The position numbers and the translations under genes were made by a program. A model generated the notes under the pieces. It did no database searches. It was not told the origin of the DNA and saw nothing but the letters and a program-made list of their open reading frames with translations. 30,019 nt of DNA from Erysipelotrichia bacterium (GTDB lineage Bacteria > Bacillota_I > Bacilli_A > Erysipelotrichales > Erysipelotrichaceae), in contig SABF01000003.1 in NCBI GenBank assembly GCA_009929095.1, forward strand, positions 1 through 30,019, given 5' to 3'. Each line of letters opens with the position of its first letter. The stretch's first letter is position 1. Below, piece after piece: positions 8,516-16,967 of this stretch.

Positions 8516-9235
8516 ATGAGCGAATATAGAGATTCAAATGCATACACATCAGCCGCAGATACCTTTAAAAACTATCTGACTAAAGTCTTCACAAAGATGG
8601 GCATTGCCCTGGTAATAACGGCAGTGACTGCATTTGCAGTATATTACAATATTATGAGCGGCGGCATCATGCTTCAGCTGCTGGGCAGCACCTTTGCAGT
8701 AATTGCCCTGTTCGCAGTTCAGATTGGGCTGTGCATCTATATGAGCACACATCTTGCCAAGATGAGCCAGACTACCTGTTCGACCCTGTTCTATGCCTAT
8801 GCAGTGATCACTGGCATCACCTTCAGCACACTCTTTCTTGTCTATGATCTCGGTACAATCTTCATTGCCTTTGCCTTTACGGCGGTGATGTTCTTCGCCT
8901 GTGCAGTGATCGGTCATACTACCAATGCTGATCTGTCCAAATTCAGCGGTCTGCTGATCGGCGGCTTGATTGCTGTTGCTCTGGCAAGCGTATTGTCCCT
9001 GTTCATTCCGGTTCTGAGAGACAGCCTGCTGATTTCCTATATTGGAATCTTCGTCTTCCTTGGTCTCACCGCATGGGATGTTCAGAAGCTCAAGACATTC
9101 TACTATCAGACAGGCGGCGATGGCGTTCTGCAGGGCAACCTGGCAGTATATGGCGCTTTCCAGCTGTATCTCGACTTTATCAATATCTTCCTGTATGTGC
9201 TTCGCATTCTTGGCAGAAACTCCAGCAACGACTGA
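8516..9235 (+). CDS. Bax inhibitor-1/YccA family membrane protein, 239 aa
   Basis: This is an integral membrane protein of the BI-1 (TMBIM) superfamily. After a short polar N terminus (about 30 residues) there are six to seven hydrophobic helices filling the rest of the chain. The YLTKVFTKMGIALVITA opening, GLTAWDVQKLK and the terminal ALYLDFINIFLYVLRILG-like stretch (here FQLYLDFINIFLYVLRILG) match the family. Bacterial homologues such as BsYetJ are pH-sensitive calcium leak channels, and others interact with FtsH; which applies here cannot be told. The ATG at 8516 has AAGGATGG upstream. It is a single-gene unit with its own promoter. Confidence 0.92.
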   Translation: MSEYRDSNAYTSAADTFKNYLTKVFTKMGIALVITAVTAFAVYYNIMSGGIMLQLLGSTFAVIALFAVQIGLCIYMSTHLAKMSQTTCSTLFYAYAVITGITFSTLFLVYDLGTIFIAFAFTAVMFFACAVIGHTTNADLSKFSGLLIGGLIAVALASVLSLFIPVLRDSLLISYIGIFVFLGLTAWDVQKLKTFYYQTGGDGVLQGNLAVYGAFQLYLDFINIFLYVLRILGRNSSND

Positions 9236-9236
9236 A

Positions 9237-9291
9237 TTGAAAGCAGAATCTTCAAATTACAGAGATGGCCAGAGATGGCTGTCTCTTTCAA
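9237..9291 (+). terminator. Possible terminator or hairpin after the BI-1 gene
   Basis: GAGATGGC and GCTGTCTC can pair with two G-T wobbles, followed by TTTCAAAT. A wider pair, TTGAAAG (9237-9243) with CTTTCAA (9285-9291), encloses it. The T tract is poor, so termination is uncertain. Confidence 0.35.
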
Positions 9292-9303
9292 ATGGACAGT
9301 ACT

Positions 9304-9333
9304 CTGACAGAATTCTGTATGATGTGCTATGAT
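9304..9333 (+). promoter_or_regulatory. Extended -10 promoter for the unknown-CpXC-GNAT unit
   Basis: CTGACA (9304-9309), an 18-base spacer and TATGAT (9328-9333) preceded by TGC make an extended -10 promoter. Transcription would begin near 9340, directly at the GGAGG ribosome binding site. An alternative -10 (TATGAT) is at 9318-9323. Confidence 0.4.
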
Positions 9334-9348
9334 GCAGTCGGAGGCCTA

Positions 9349-10056
9349 ATGATATTTACTGATCTTGATTTCCGTGACTATTATCATTGCTATGCAGTCT
9401 TCGAGGCGGATGCTCTGACAGAGCGACTTGATGGAACTGTCAGGATCGGCATTGATGACTGCTTTGTGCTGTGCTCTTCCTATGTAGCTAAGAACGGACA
9501 GCTGACATTCAACGCACTGTCAGTCGGCCGCAGCTGGGAGAAATGCGATCGCGGTCTTGCTCGGAAGAAAATGCTTGGCAGCTATCTGCCGGATGAACTG
9601 GAAAATATAAATGTCCGATTGATCAGACCGGATGAACGGATGATCGCAAAGAATCAGAAGTGGATTGAACACATGGAATCATTAACAGATCCGGATCTGA
9701 TGGAAACCAGAATGGATGCACGACTCGATAACGTACGAGATAACTGCTGGCCGGATCATGTAAAGGTTGGAATTCTGATGGAGAATGGCATTCATGAATA
9801 TGAGATGCGCATTCTTCGCTTCAATGGGCCGTTTGTTGAAGGCCGTCTGATTGATCTGAAGAAAAATGAGGGAAGCCTCAGAGATGATGAACTGGTTAGA
9901 GCACTGCCCTATATGATCAGCGGGGAATACCGGCTGCTGGCAGTATTTGTCGGCGACCATCTGACCAATGAACAGAAAACTCGCTATCAGCAGCTGATTG
10001 CTGAAGGCAGTAAGGCCGGCTTTGGTTTCAGTGTGCCAGGCAGTATGAGAAGCTGA
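9349..10056 (+). CDS. Hypothetical protein, 235 aa
   Basis: I do not recognise this protein. It appears soluble and acidic, with two similar-sized halves: one around RIGIDDCFVLCSSYVAKNGQ and one around VKVGILMENGIHEYEMRILR. A helix rich in charged residues (DERMIAKNQKWIEHMESL) lies between them. The ATG at 9349 is preferred because GGAGG lies just upstream (9340-9344, a rather short spacing) and the reading frame before it lies in promoter-like sequence. It ends 32 bases before the CpXC gene and is probably co-transcribed with it and the acetyltransferase. Confidence 0.7.
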   Translation: MIFTDLDFRDYYHCYAVFEADALTERLDGTVRIGIDDCFVLCSSYVAKNGQLTFNALSVGRSWEKCDRGLARKKMLGSYLPDELENINVRLIRPDERMIAKNQKWIEHMESLTDPDLMETRMDARLDNVRDNCWPDHVKVGILMENGIHEYEMRILRFNGPFVEGRLIDLKKNEGSLRDDELVRALPYMISGEYRLLAVFVGDHLTNEQKTRYQQLIAEGSKAGFGFSVPGSMRS

Positions 10057-10088
10057 ATAGAACTCAACAGAACGGAGATATGAAATAG

Positions 10089-10742
10089 ATGAGTGAGTCA
10101 AGAACGATCAGGGCAAAATGCCCTTACTGCGGACATGAGTTTGAATATGAGATATGGGATACTGTCACTGCTGATGCAGATCCGGACTTGAGAGACAGGT
10201 GTGTCAGCGGTGATCTGTTTTCTGCTACCTGCCCGCACTGCCACAAAGAATTTATGTTTCAGTATCCGCTGATCTATATTGATCAGGCACACCAGTTTGT
10301 GCTCTGGCTGTCCGAGCGCGATCCAGGAAAAAATCTAAGCGATTCATGCCGGTCTCTGGCAGAGAAGGGCTATATCCTCAGAAGGTGTGCAACCGTGCGG
10401 GAATTCACTCAGAAGATTGAAATTCTGGAAGATGGTGCAGATGATGTTCTGGTGGAACTGGCAAAGTTTGATGCAGTTATCGACTTCATCAACAACAAAA
10501 ACAAGAAGCCGGAAGACATTTCTTCAGTAGAATATCAGCGTATGGAAAACGGAACAATTGTCATCAATCTGCGCAGCGGTGAGGAAGGTGACCTTGGCTG
10601 GTCTGAACACTTTCCGGTCAGGATGCTGAAGGAAGAGATTGAAGAATCTGATCAGATGGAACAGCCGGACAACGAGAACTTTCCGCTGGTCAATGAAGAC
10701 TGGATTGTTTCCATGTTTTCTGATCCGGCAGGAAAGGCCTGA
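10089..10742 (+). CDS. CpXC-domain protein, 217 aa
   Basis: The N terminus carries two Cys-pair knuckles, CPYCG (C11 and C14) and CPHCH (C48 and C51), in a pattern matching the CpXC domain (Pfam PF14353), a presumed zinc-binding domain of unknown role. YPLIYIDQAHQFVLWL, just after the second knuckle, is also typical. The rest is an acidic region of mixed helix and strand. The ATG at 10089 has GGAG 12 bases upstream. The stop overlaps the next start by one base (TGATG), so translation is probably coupled. The domain call is good; the function is unknown. Confidence 0.8.
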   Translation: MSESRTIRAKCPYCGHEFEYEIWDTVTADADPDLRDRCVSGDLFSATCPHCHKEFMFQYPLIYIDQAHQFVLWLSERDPGKNLSDSCRSLAEKGYILRRCATVREFTQKIEILEDGADDVLVELAKFDAVIDFINNKNKKPEDISSVEYQRMENGTIVINLRSGEEGDLGWSEHFPVRMLKEEIEESDQMEQPDNENFPLVNEDWIVSMFSDPAGKA

Positions 10743-11179
10743 TGGAGCTGATATGTCGGTCATTTGAGGAACTTTCTGTTCGGGAACTCTATGAAATTCT
10801 AAAACTGAGAGTGGATGTATTTGTCGTAGAGCAGAACTGCCCATACGAAGAACTGGACCGCAGAGATTTCCAGGCAATGCATATCTTTATGAAAGATGAA
10901 GATGGAATTGAGGCTTATCTCAGAGTCATGGAGCGCGGTGTTCAGTTTGAAGATGCGGCTGCGATCGGAAGAGTGGTAGTACGCCGACGGCGGCAGGGCT
11001 ATGGAACAGCACTGCTTGCGGCAGGTATCAAATGTGCTGAAACAAAGATGAACGCAAAGCGCATACGTCTGGAAGCACAGACCTATGCAGTGAAATTCTA
11101 TGAGAATGCCGGATTTCAGATCTGCTCAGAACCATTTCTTGAGGATGGCATTCCGCATGTTCAGATGATGCGTCAGTAA
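10742..11179 (+). CDS. ElaA-like GNAT N-acetyltransferase, 145 aa
   Basis: This is a small GNAT-fold acetyl-CoA dependent acetyltransferase. The start ELSVRELYEILKLRVDVFVVEQNCPYEELDRRD is the signature of the ElaA group. The acetyl-CoA pyrophosphate-binding segment appears as IGRVVVRRRRQGYGTALL (about residues 75-92), and AVKFYENAGF near the C terminus is the usual end of the fold. The length is normal for ElaA. The substrate is not known. It is the last gene of the three-gene unit and is followed by a probable terminator. Confidence 0.88.
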   Translation: MELICRSFEELSVRELYEILKLRVDVFVVEQNCPYEELDRRDFQAMHIFMKDEDGIEAYLRVMERGVQFEDAAAIGRVVVRRRRQGYGTALLAAGIKCAETKMNAKRIRLEAQTYAVKFYENAGFQICSEPFLEDGIPHVQMMRQ

Positions 11180-11183
11180 GCAG

Positions 11184-11211
11184 AGATCCCTCAGCAATGA
11201 AGGATCTTTTC
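11184..11211 (+). terminator. Probable terminator after the acetyltransferase
   Basis: AGATCC (11184-11189) and GGATCT (11202-11207) form a six-pair stem with a 12-base loop, followed by TTTT. It is short but well placed behind the stop at 11179. Confidence 0.5.
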
Positions 11212-11301
11212 TGTATCCTGGATTTCGGTTCCGCATTCATGGGGACATGTATGCATGACCAGTGCGAAACAGCCATATTGCGGCATGCCGTTCGAGTTCT
11301 G

Positions 11302-11331
11302 TTCCATGAATAATTCTGACTGCGGTATAAT
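11302..11331 (+). promoter_or_regulatory. Promoter of the Y-family polymerase gene
   Basis: A perfect TATAAT (11326-11331) follows TTCCAT (11302-11307), a weak -35, after 18 bases. Just upstream and touching the -35 lie three GTTC units at 11290, 11296 and 11301. The rest of the 11212-11385 gap shows nothing else. Confidence 0.5.
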
Positions 11332-11385
11332 CGAATCACGCGGACTGAATTCTGATCATTGATGAAACTAAGGAGGAACAGATTC

Positions 11386-12894
11386 ATGAATGAACATACT
11401 TATATTGCCATAGATCTGAAATCCTTTTATGCTTCTGTGGAATGTGTCGAGCGAGGACTTGATCCGCTGAAAACGAACCTGGTAGTAGCGGATGAATCAA
11501 GAACAGAAAAAACAATCTGTCTCGCCGTGTCGCCATCTCTGAAGGCCTGCGGGATCTCGGGCAGAGCTCGTCTGTTTGAGGTGGTGCAGCAGGTAAGAAC
11601 GGTTAATCGCGAACGTCAGCGCAGAGCACCGAATGGATTATTGAAAGGATCCTCAGCAGATGCCGGAGAACTGAAGTCCAATCCGGCACTTGCCCTCAGC
11701 TACATTGCCGCTGTTCCGAGAATGGCTTATTATATGCAGTACAGCACAAGAATCTACCAGATTTATCTGAAGTACATCGCTCCGGAAGATATTCATGTCT
11801 ATTCCATCGATGAAGTATTTATGGATGTGACAGCCTATCTGAAACACTATCAGATGAATGCCCGGCAGATGGCAATGATGATGATCCGGGATGTGCTGAA
11901 AACTACCGGCATTACCGCAACTGCGGGCATCGGCACAAATCTTTACCTGTGCAAGGCGGCGATGGATATCGTGGCTAAGCATATTCCGGCAGACAAAGAC
12001 GGTGTACGTATTGCCGAGCTGGATGAGATGGGCTATCGCAGACAGCTGTGGGATCATCGGCCGCTGACCGATTTCTGGCGGGTTGGAAGAGGCATTGCAA
12101 AGAAACTGGAAGATAACGGGCTGTATACGATGGGAGATATTGCCAGATGTTCAGTCGGCTCGGCAATTGATAAATACAATGAGGACTTTCTGTATCAGCT
12201 GTTTGGTATCAATGCTGAATTGCTGATTGATCATGCCTGGGGCTGGGAGCCCTGCACAATCAGGGAGATTCGAGCATATCGGCCAGCCTGTCACAGTGTC
12301 GGCTCCGGACAGGTTCTGCCGTGTGCCTATACGCATGAAAAGGCAGCTGTCATTGTCAGAGAAATGGCAGAGTCTCTGGCAATGGATCTGGTGGACAAGG
12401 TTCTGGTAACGGATCTGCTGACCCTAAATATCGGTTTTGACATTGATAATCTGACGGCGGATTCTTTTGGCGGATATCAGGGAGAAGTGACAGAAGATCG
12501 ATATGGAAGAAAAGTCCCGAAAAGTGCACATGGTTCTTCCCGTCTGAGCTATTGCACGTCTTCGGCATCTGTGATTGCGAAGGAATTCCTCAGGCTGTTT
12601 GAACGCATTGCCGATCAGAATCTTACAATCCGCAGAATTGCTGTTTCTGCTGATCATACGATGAACCGGGGTGAAGCAGAAAAGCTGGACAGCTTTGAAC
12701 AGATGAGTCTGTTTTCACAGCCAAAGAACCATAACATTCAGCCAGAGGAAGATATTCGGGAACAGAAAGCACAGGAAGCGATTTTGGCTCTCAGAAAGAA
12801 GTTCGGTAAAACGGCAGTGATCAAAGGAACGGATCTTGAAGAAGGAGCGACTGCAGTGCAGCGCAGCAGTCAGATCGGAGGACATCGGGCATGA
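11386..12894 (+). CDS. Y-family DNA polymerase (UmuC/UvrX-like), 502 aa
   Basis: This is a translesion DNA polymerase. The first metal-binding aspartate is D10 in AIDLKSFYASVE and the second pair is D142-E143 in YSIDEVFMDVT. TATAGIGTNLYLCKAAMDIVAKH and the WRVGRGIAKKLEDNGL helix-hairpin-helix thumb follow, with a little-finger domain after about residue 270. At about 500 residues it is longer than DinB and closer to the UmuC/UvrX type. The ATG at 11386 has AGGAGG nine bases upstream; upstream in-frame TTG 11359 is rejected. It overlaps a YolD-like gene by four bases, an arrangement known from SOS and phage mutagenesis cassettes. SOS control is likely from the family but no canonical LexA box is seen. 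Confidence 0.93.
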   Translation: MNEHTYIAIDLKSFYASVECVERGLDPLKTNLVVADESRTEKTICLAVSPSLKACGISGRARLFEVVQQVRTVNRERQRRAPNGLLKGSSADAGELKSNPALALSYIAAVPRMAYYMQYSTRIYQIYLKYIAPEDIHVYSIDEVFMDVTAYLKHYQMNARQMAMMMIRDVLKTTGITATAGIGTNLYLCKAAMDIVAKHIPADKDGVRIAELDEMGYRRQLWDHRPLTDFWRVGRGIAKKLEDNGLYTMGDIARCSVGSAIDKYNEDFLYQLFGINAELLIDHAWGWEPCTIREIRAYRPACHSVGSGQVLPCAYTHEKAAVIVREMAESLAMDLVDKVLVTDLLTLNIGFDIDNLTADSFGGYQGEVTEDRYGRKVPKSAHGSSRLSYCTSSASVIAKEFLRLFERIADQNLTIRRIAVSADHTMNRGEAEKLDSFEQMSLFSQPKNHNIQPEEDIREQKAQEAILALRKKFGKTAVIKGTDLEEGATAVQRSSQIGGHRA

Positions 12895-13307
12895 GCAGCT
12901 ATGATGACATCATTCATCTTCCGCATCATGTTTCCAGAAATCATCGGCCGATGTCCATGTCAGACAGGGCGGCGCAGTTCATGCCGTTTGCAGCACTGAC
13001 AGGATATGACGCAAAAATCAGAGAATCCTCTCGGCTGACAGAAGAACGGATGGATCTGGATGAGAATGAACAGGATGAACTGAATATGAAACTGCAGACT
13101 CTCAAAGAGCGGCTTGCTTATGGACCGATTGCAGAGATTGCATACTTTCAGGAAGATGAGCGCAAGGAAGGCGGCAGGTACCTGACGAACCGAAATGAAG
13201 TGAAAAAGATAGAAGATCTGGAGCATCGGCTGATCATGAAAGATGGTACAGCGATCAATTTTGAGGATATGATTCACATTGAAATCTGTGAATTTGAAGA
13301 TAATTGA
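12891..13307 (+). CDS. YolD-like protein, 138 aa
   Basis: The protein carries the YolD-like signature near the N terminus: YDDIIHLPHHVSRNHRPMS, then DRAAQFMPFAALTGYD, followed by a charged helix and a small C-terminal sheet (LEHRLIMKDGTAINFEDMIHIEI). YolD-like proteins are habitually encoded directly after UvrX/UmuC-type polymerases and have been proposed to act as UmuD-like accessory subunits. The start overlaps the polymerase stop (ATGA at 12891), so the two products are probably made together. No clear terminator follows; the 240 bases after it hold the next promoter. Confidence 0.85.
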   Translation: MSSYDDIIHLPHHVSRNHRPMSMSDRAAQFMPFAALTGYDAKIRESSRLTEERMDLDENEQDELNMKLQTLKERLAYGPIAEIAYFQEDERKEGGRYLTNRNEVKKIEDLEHRLIMKDGTAINFEDMIHIEICEFEDN

Positions 13308-13486
13308 AAAAAACATTAAGAAAAAGTTTAAAAGAATGACTGCAGGATTTCGTCTGCTTGTCGAACACGCAACCATTCATAATGGTGCAGAGTCATCACA
13401 GAATCGTCAATTTTCTCTCTTCAGAAGAGACCATGAATGCATGGAAATAGTTGGAAATCAAACCATTTTATCGCATAAATAAGGGC

Positions 13487-13516
13487 TTGACTTGCACTTT
13501 TGAGATTGCCTATAAT
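13487..13516 (+). promoter_or_regulatory. Strong sigma-A type promoter of the secreted-protein gene
   Basis: TTGACT (13487-13492), an 18-base spacer and a perfect TATAAT (13511-13516) form the clearest promoter in the window. Transcription should start near 13523, giving an untranslated leader of about 27 bases. Confidence 0.85.
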
Positions 13517-13523
13517 AATCGCG

Positions 13524-13540
13524 TTACCCATTTATTACCC
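13524..13540 (+). repeat. Direct repeat TTACCC, one helical turn apart
   Basis: TTACCC at 13524-13529 and again at 13535-13540 are spaced 11 bp start to start, directly behind the predicted transcription start and before the ATG. The position suits an operator or an RNA-level site. Confidence 0.4.
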
Positions 13541-13549
13541 TTAATTAAA

Positions 13550-14218
13550 ATGAAAAAATTAAAAAAACTGACATGTGCGCTCAGCGCCGCTGCAATGCTT
13601 GTACTGACTGCAGGATTCACTGCTGAAGATTTTTCTGTTGACTCTTTCAAGAACTACGCTCGTGAATTCAAGTCAACTTCCATCGGTGCATGCTCTACAT
13701 CCAGCACCAAGACATATGAGGACTATCGGATGATTACTTCAACCGGCAGTGCTCAATATCAGTACATCCACAATCGCATGACGATAGATGATGAATCCGG
13801 ACTGCTCTATGACGAGGAGGGGTTTGTCGGAGTTGCAATGGGCTATAACTTCGGTGCCATTGGAACTCGATACTATATTGTTCTTGACACGGGAACCATT
13901 ATTCCGGTTGTTAAAGTAGATGCCAAGGCATCCGTAGATGCACCGAACGGCTGCAGTGCTGCTGCTGACGCAAGTGTCATTGAATTTGTTATTGATTCTG
14001 ACCGGGCAAAAGAATTCTTTGGTCAGGGAGCCACTGGTCTGGCTGCTCAGGGCAATCTGAACAACTATGATTCTCTGCACGGAAATATTAAAGATATTGA
14101 ACTGGTATCGGATGAAAAGCTGGAATCCGGTGTCATCTATCAGGATATGCAGACAGCAGATCCGCTTAAGGGTGATGAAGATTCTGATAACATCAAACTG
14201 GTTGAAGGCGGTTACTGA
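13550..14218 (+). CDS. Secreted protein, 222 aa, possible double-psi beta-barrel domain
   Basis: The N terminus is a clear Sec signal peptide: MKKLKK, a hydrophobic core (LSAAAMLVLTAGF), then cleavage near TAGFTA. The mature part contains GVAMGYNFGAIGTRYYIVLDTGTIIPVVKVDAKA followed later by SVIEFVID, which resembles a domain seen in secreted Bacillota proteins with a double-psi barrel fold (3D or RlpA-like); this is recalled by pattern and not certain. The ATG at 13550 is chosen because the signal peptide begins there and the strong promoter lies inside the longer frame. There is no Shine-Dalgarno sequence before it, unlike most neighbours. A strong terminator follows, so it is a single-gene unit. 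Confidence 0.75.
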   Translation: MKKLKKLTCALSAAAMLVLTAGFTAEDFSVDSFKNYAREFKSTSIGACSTSSTKTYEDYRMITSTGSAQYQYIHNRMTIDDESGLLYDEEGFVGVAMGYNFGAIGTRYYIVLDTGTIIPVVKVDAKASVDAPNGCSAAADASVIEFVIDSDRAKEFFGQGATGLAAQGNLNNYDSLHGNIKDIELVSDEKLESGVIYQDMQTADPLKGDEDSDNIKLVEGGY

Positions 14219-14245
14219 TTCACCGTCAAAAATTGCTGAATATAG

Positions 14246-14272
14246 AAATGCCGCAGATGTGCGGCATTTTCT
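14246..14272 (+). terminator. Strong terminator after the secreted-protein gene
   Basis: AAATGCCGCA (14246-14255), loop GATG and TGCGGCATTT (14260-14269) form a perfect ten-pair stem, with T-rich sequence after it. Confidence 0.92.
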
Positions 14273-14361
14273 TTCATTCATCATTGATATGGATTCGCAG
14301 TCAGATCAGATGAAATTGAATCAGTTAGGAAGATTGCGCACCGTGTTTATTCAGTGGTATC

Positions 14362-14370
14362 TGCTATAAT
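14362..14370 (+). promoter_or_regulatory. Extended -10 promoter of mutS
   Basis: TGC followed by TATAAT (14365-14370) is an extended -10 element; no good -35 is seen. Transcription would start near 14377, about five bases before the first ATG of mutS. Confidence 0.55.
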
Positions 14371-14381
14371 TACCTACGCGT

Positions 14382-16967
14382 ATGAACGAAGAAGAAATGA
14401 AAAAGGAAAACTCTGTGACGGCAGTAAAGAAGGAAGATTATTCCCCGATGATGCAGCATTATCTGAGCGTCAAGGAACAGTATCCTGATGCTCTGCTCTT
14501 CTATCGTGTTGGTGACTTCTATGAGATGTTTTTAGAGGATGCAGTCATCGCAAGCAAAGAACTCGACCTGGTGCTGACAGGCAAGAATGCCGGACTTAAG
14601 GACAGAGTGCCGATGTGCGGTGTTCCTCATCATGCAATCAGCAGCTATCTGCAGAGACTGACTCAGCGAGGCTACAAGATAGCCATCTGTGAACAGATGG
14701 AAGACCCCGCAGCTGCAGTTGGTCTTGTCCAGAGAGATGTGATCCGGGTTGTCACTCCCGGAACAGTCATGGACGAAGATGAGGTAGGCAGTGCCAAGGA
14801 TTCAGTCTATCTCTGCGCAGTAGAAGACTGCAGCTATGGATATTCACTTGCATTTGCGGAGATGTCCACCGGAGAAAACTTTATCGAACGGATTCCCCAT
14901 AAGGAAAGTCTGCTTCTTCAGACACTGCTCAAGAATGATGTCAGAGAGGCGGTTTTAAAGACCGGCTTTGACCACCATGCAATCAAGCTGCTCAGAGAAA
15001 TGAGAGTGGTAATTTCTTATTGCGATGCTGCAGATATTCATGACAACTATTTGCCGCTGGCTGAACGGATCACGAAAGATTCCGATCGAGCAGCCTACGG
15101 CCGTATGCTGAATTACCTGGAAGCGACACAGAAACATGCACTTGAGCATCTTCAGACAGCTGCCATCGAATCGGAAGATGAAGTTCTGTATATGGATTTC
15201 AATACACGCCAGAATCTGGAACTGATTGCACCGCTGCACCCAGGGGCGGCGAAATGTGAAACGCTCTGGACATTCCTGGATGCGTGCCGCAGTGCCATGG
15301 GATCCCGCCTGCTGAAGAAATGGATTGAAAAGCCTCTGGTGAAACAGGCGCAGATCGAACAAAGATATGATCGTACTGGCTGGCTGATCCGGCATTTTAT
15401 GGAGCGGGCAAAACTGAGAGATCATCTTTCTGGTATATATGATCTGCAGAGATTGATCGCCAGAGTAGCGATGAACAGCGCCAATGCGATTGACTGTCAG
15501 CGTCTTTCCAAGACACTGCTGGAAGTACCGGGCATTCTTTCGGCTGTGAAGTCTGAAGAATTTGCGTCCTATGAAACAGCAGATCCGCTGCTAGCGCTGT
15601 CTGACGTTCTGAAGAATGCGTTTGTGGATAATCCGCCGGTGCTCATATCAGAAGGCGGAATATTCAGAGACGGCTATTCCAAAGAACTTGATGAAGCAAG
15701 AGCGATTCAGAACAGCGGACGTCAGTTTATCATAGATATGGAAGCGCGGGAGAAGGAACGCACCGGCCTCAAAATGCTGAAGATCGGCTATAACCGTGTA
15801 TTCGGCTATTATATTGAAGTTTCCAAAGCGGCCGCAGCCCAGGTAAAGGATGAATGGGGCTGGGTGCGCAAGCAGACACTGGTCAACAATGAACGATTCA
15901 TCTCACCGGAGCTTAAAGAGAAGGAAGACCAGATTCTGCACGCAGAAGAGAATGCAATTCGCATTGAGAAGCAGCTGTTCGCTTCGGTGATTGAACGGAT
16001 TCGTCAGGATCTTCCCAGGCTCCAGAAACTCTCTCTGGTTCTTTCGGAACTGGACTGCTACGGAGCATTCGCTGAAGTATCTTCAAAATTCGGCTATGTT
16101 CGGCCCGTGTTTACGGAAGACGAATTGAATATAGAACAGGGACGTCATCCGATTCTGGATGAGATGATGAAAGACCCGAGATATGTATCCAACAATCTGC
16201 AGATGGATAAGGACAGATCTATCCTGCTGATTACCGGACCGAATATGGGCGGCAAATCCACCTATATGCGTCAGGTGGCACTGACGGTCATCATGGCTCA
16301 GATTGGCTGCTTTGTATCGGCTAAGAAGTGTGAGATGCCGCTTTTTGACAAGATCTTTACTCGCATTGGAGCCTCTGATGATATTCTCAGCGGTCAGTCA
16401 ACATTCATGGTGGAAATGACAGAGGCCAACCGGGCTCTGCAGGAAGCGACTTCTCATTCTCTGATCATCTTTGATGAGATCGGAAGAGGAACTTCAACTT
16501 ATGACGGTATGGCTCTGGCTCAGGCAATGATCGAATACATTGCCGCATGTCTCCATGCCAAGACACTTTTCAGCACCCACTACCATGAACTGACTACCCT
16601 GTCAGAATCTATCGGAGTGGTAAAGAATGTACATGTGGCGGTCAAAGAAGATAATGAAAAGGTTACCTTCCTCTACAAGATCAAGGATGGCTCTGCAGAT
16701 CGTTCTTACGGCATCAACGTAGCACGACTGGCCGGTCTTCCGGAATCCGTACTGGAGCGCGCCAAAGGGCTGCAGAAAGAACTGGAGTCCCATAAGCGAG
16801 TCGTACAGCAGTCTTATCAGCTGGTGGAGATGAAGAAAGAGGATCCGCAGGCAGAAGAAATCAAGAACACTCTGAAGACAATCAGGGCAGATGATCTGTC
16901 ACCGCGCGAGGCATGGCAGCTGATCGCGGATCTTTCCGAATTGGCAAACAAGAAAGAAGATGAGTAA
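14382..16967 (+). CDS. mutS: DNA mismatch repair protein MutS, 861 aa
   Basis: MutS recognises mismatches and small loops and recruits MutL. The mismatch-reading Phe-x-Glu is visible as F46-Y-E48 in RVGDFYEMF. The connector, lever and clamp domains follow, then the ATPase with Walker A GPNMGGKS at residues 619-626, Walker B in [13 protein letters not shown] and STHYHEL. The length is normal. The start is uncertain: ATG 14382 has no Shine-Dalgarno and lies close to the predicted transcription start, ATG 14397 is also possible, and GTG 14415 has AAAGGA seven bases upstream and would give an N terminus closer to other MutS proteins. The stop directly precedes the uvrA ATG, so mismatch and nucleotide excision repair genes form one unit. 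Confidence 0.97.
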   Translation: MNEEEMKKENSVTAVKKEDYSPMMQHYLSVKEQYPDALLFYRVGDFYEMFLEDAVIASKELDLVLTGKNAGLKDRVPMCGVPHHAISSYLQRLTQRGYKIAICEQMEDPAAAVGLVQRDVIRVVTPGTVMDEDEVGSAKDSVYLCAVEDCSYGYSLAFAEMSTGENFIERIPHKESLLLQTLLKNDVREAVLKTGFDHHAIKLLREMRVVISYCDAADIHDNYLPLAERITKDSDRAAYGRMLNYLEATQKHALEHLQTAAIESEDEVLYMDFNTRQNLELIAPLHPGAAKCETLWTFLDACRSAMGSRLLKKWIEKPLVKQAQIEQRYDRTGWLIRHFMERAKLRDHLSGIYDLQRLIARVAMNSANAIDCQRLSKTLLEVPGILSAVKSEEFASYETADPLLALSDVLKNAFVDNPPVLISEGGIFRDGYSKELDEARAIQNSGRQFIIDMEAREKERTGLKMLKIGYNRVFGYYIEVSKAAAAQVKDEWGWVRKQTLVNNERFISPELKEKEDQILHAEENAIRIEKQLFASVIERIRQDLPRLQKLSLVLSELDCYGAFAEVSSKFGYVRPVFTEDELNIEQGRHPILDEMMKDPRYVSNNLQMDKDRSILLITGPNMGGKSTYMRQVALTVIMAQIGCFVSAKKCEMPLFDKIFTRIGASDDILSGQSTFMVEMTEANRALQEATSHSLIIFDEIGRGTSTYDGMALAQAMIEYIAACLHAKTLFSTHYHELTTLSESIGVVKNVHVAVKEDNEKVTFLYKIKDGSADRSYGINVARLAGLPESVLERAKGLQKELESHKRVVQQSYQLVEMKKEDPQAEEIKNTLKTIRADDLSPREAWQLIADLSELANKKEDE

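Noticed and set aside
11359..11385. TTG start nine codons upstream of the Y-family polymerase
   Set aside because: AGGAGG is correctly placed only for ATG 11386, where the family homology also begins.
13416..13430. Hairpin TCTCTT/AAGAGA as terminator of the YolD-like gene
   Set aside because: No T run follows on either strand and it lies over 100 bases after the stop.
13451..13549. Longer frame of 255 codons for the secreted protein
   Set aside because: The added part contains the strong promoter, and the signal peptide begins at 13550.
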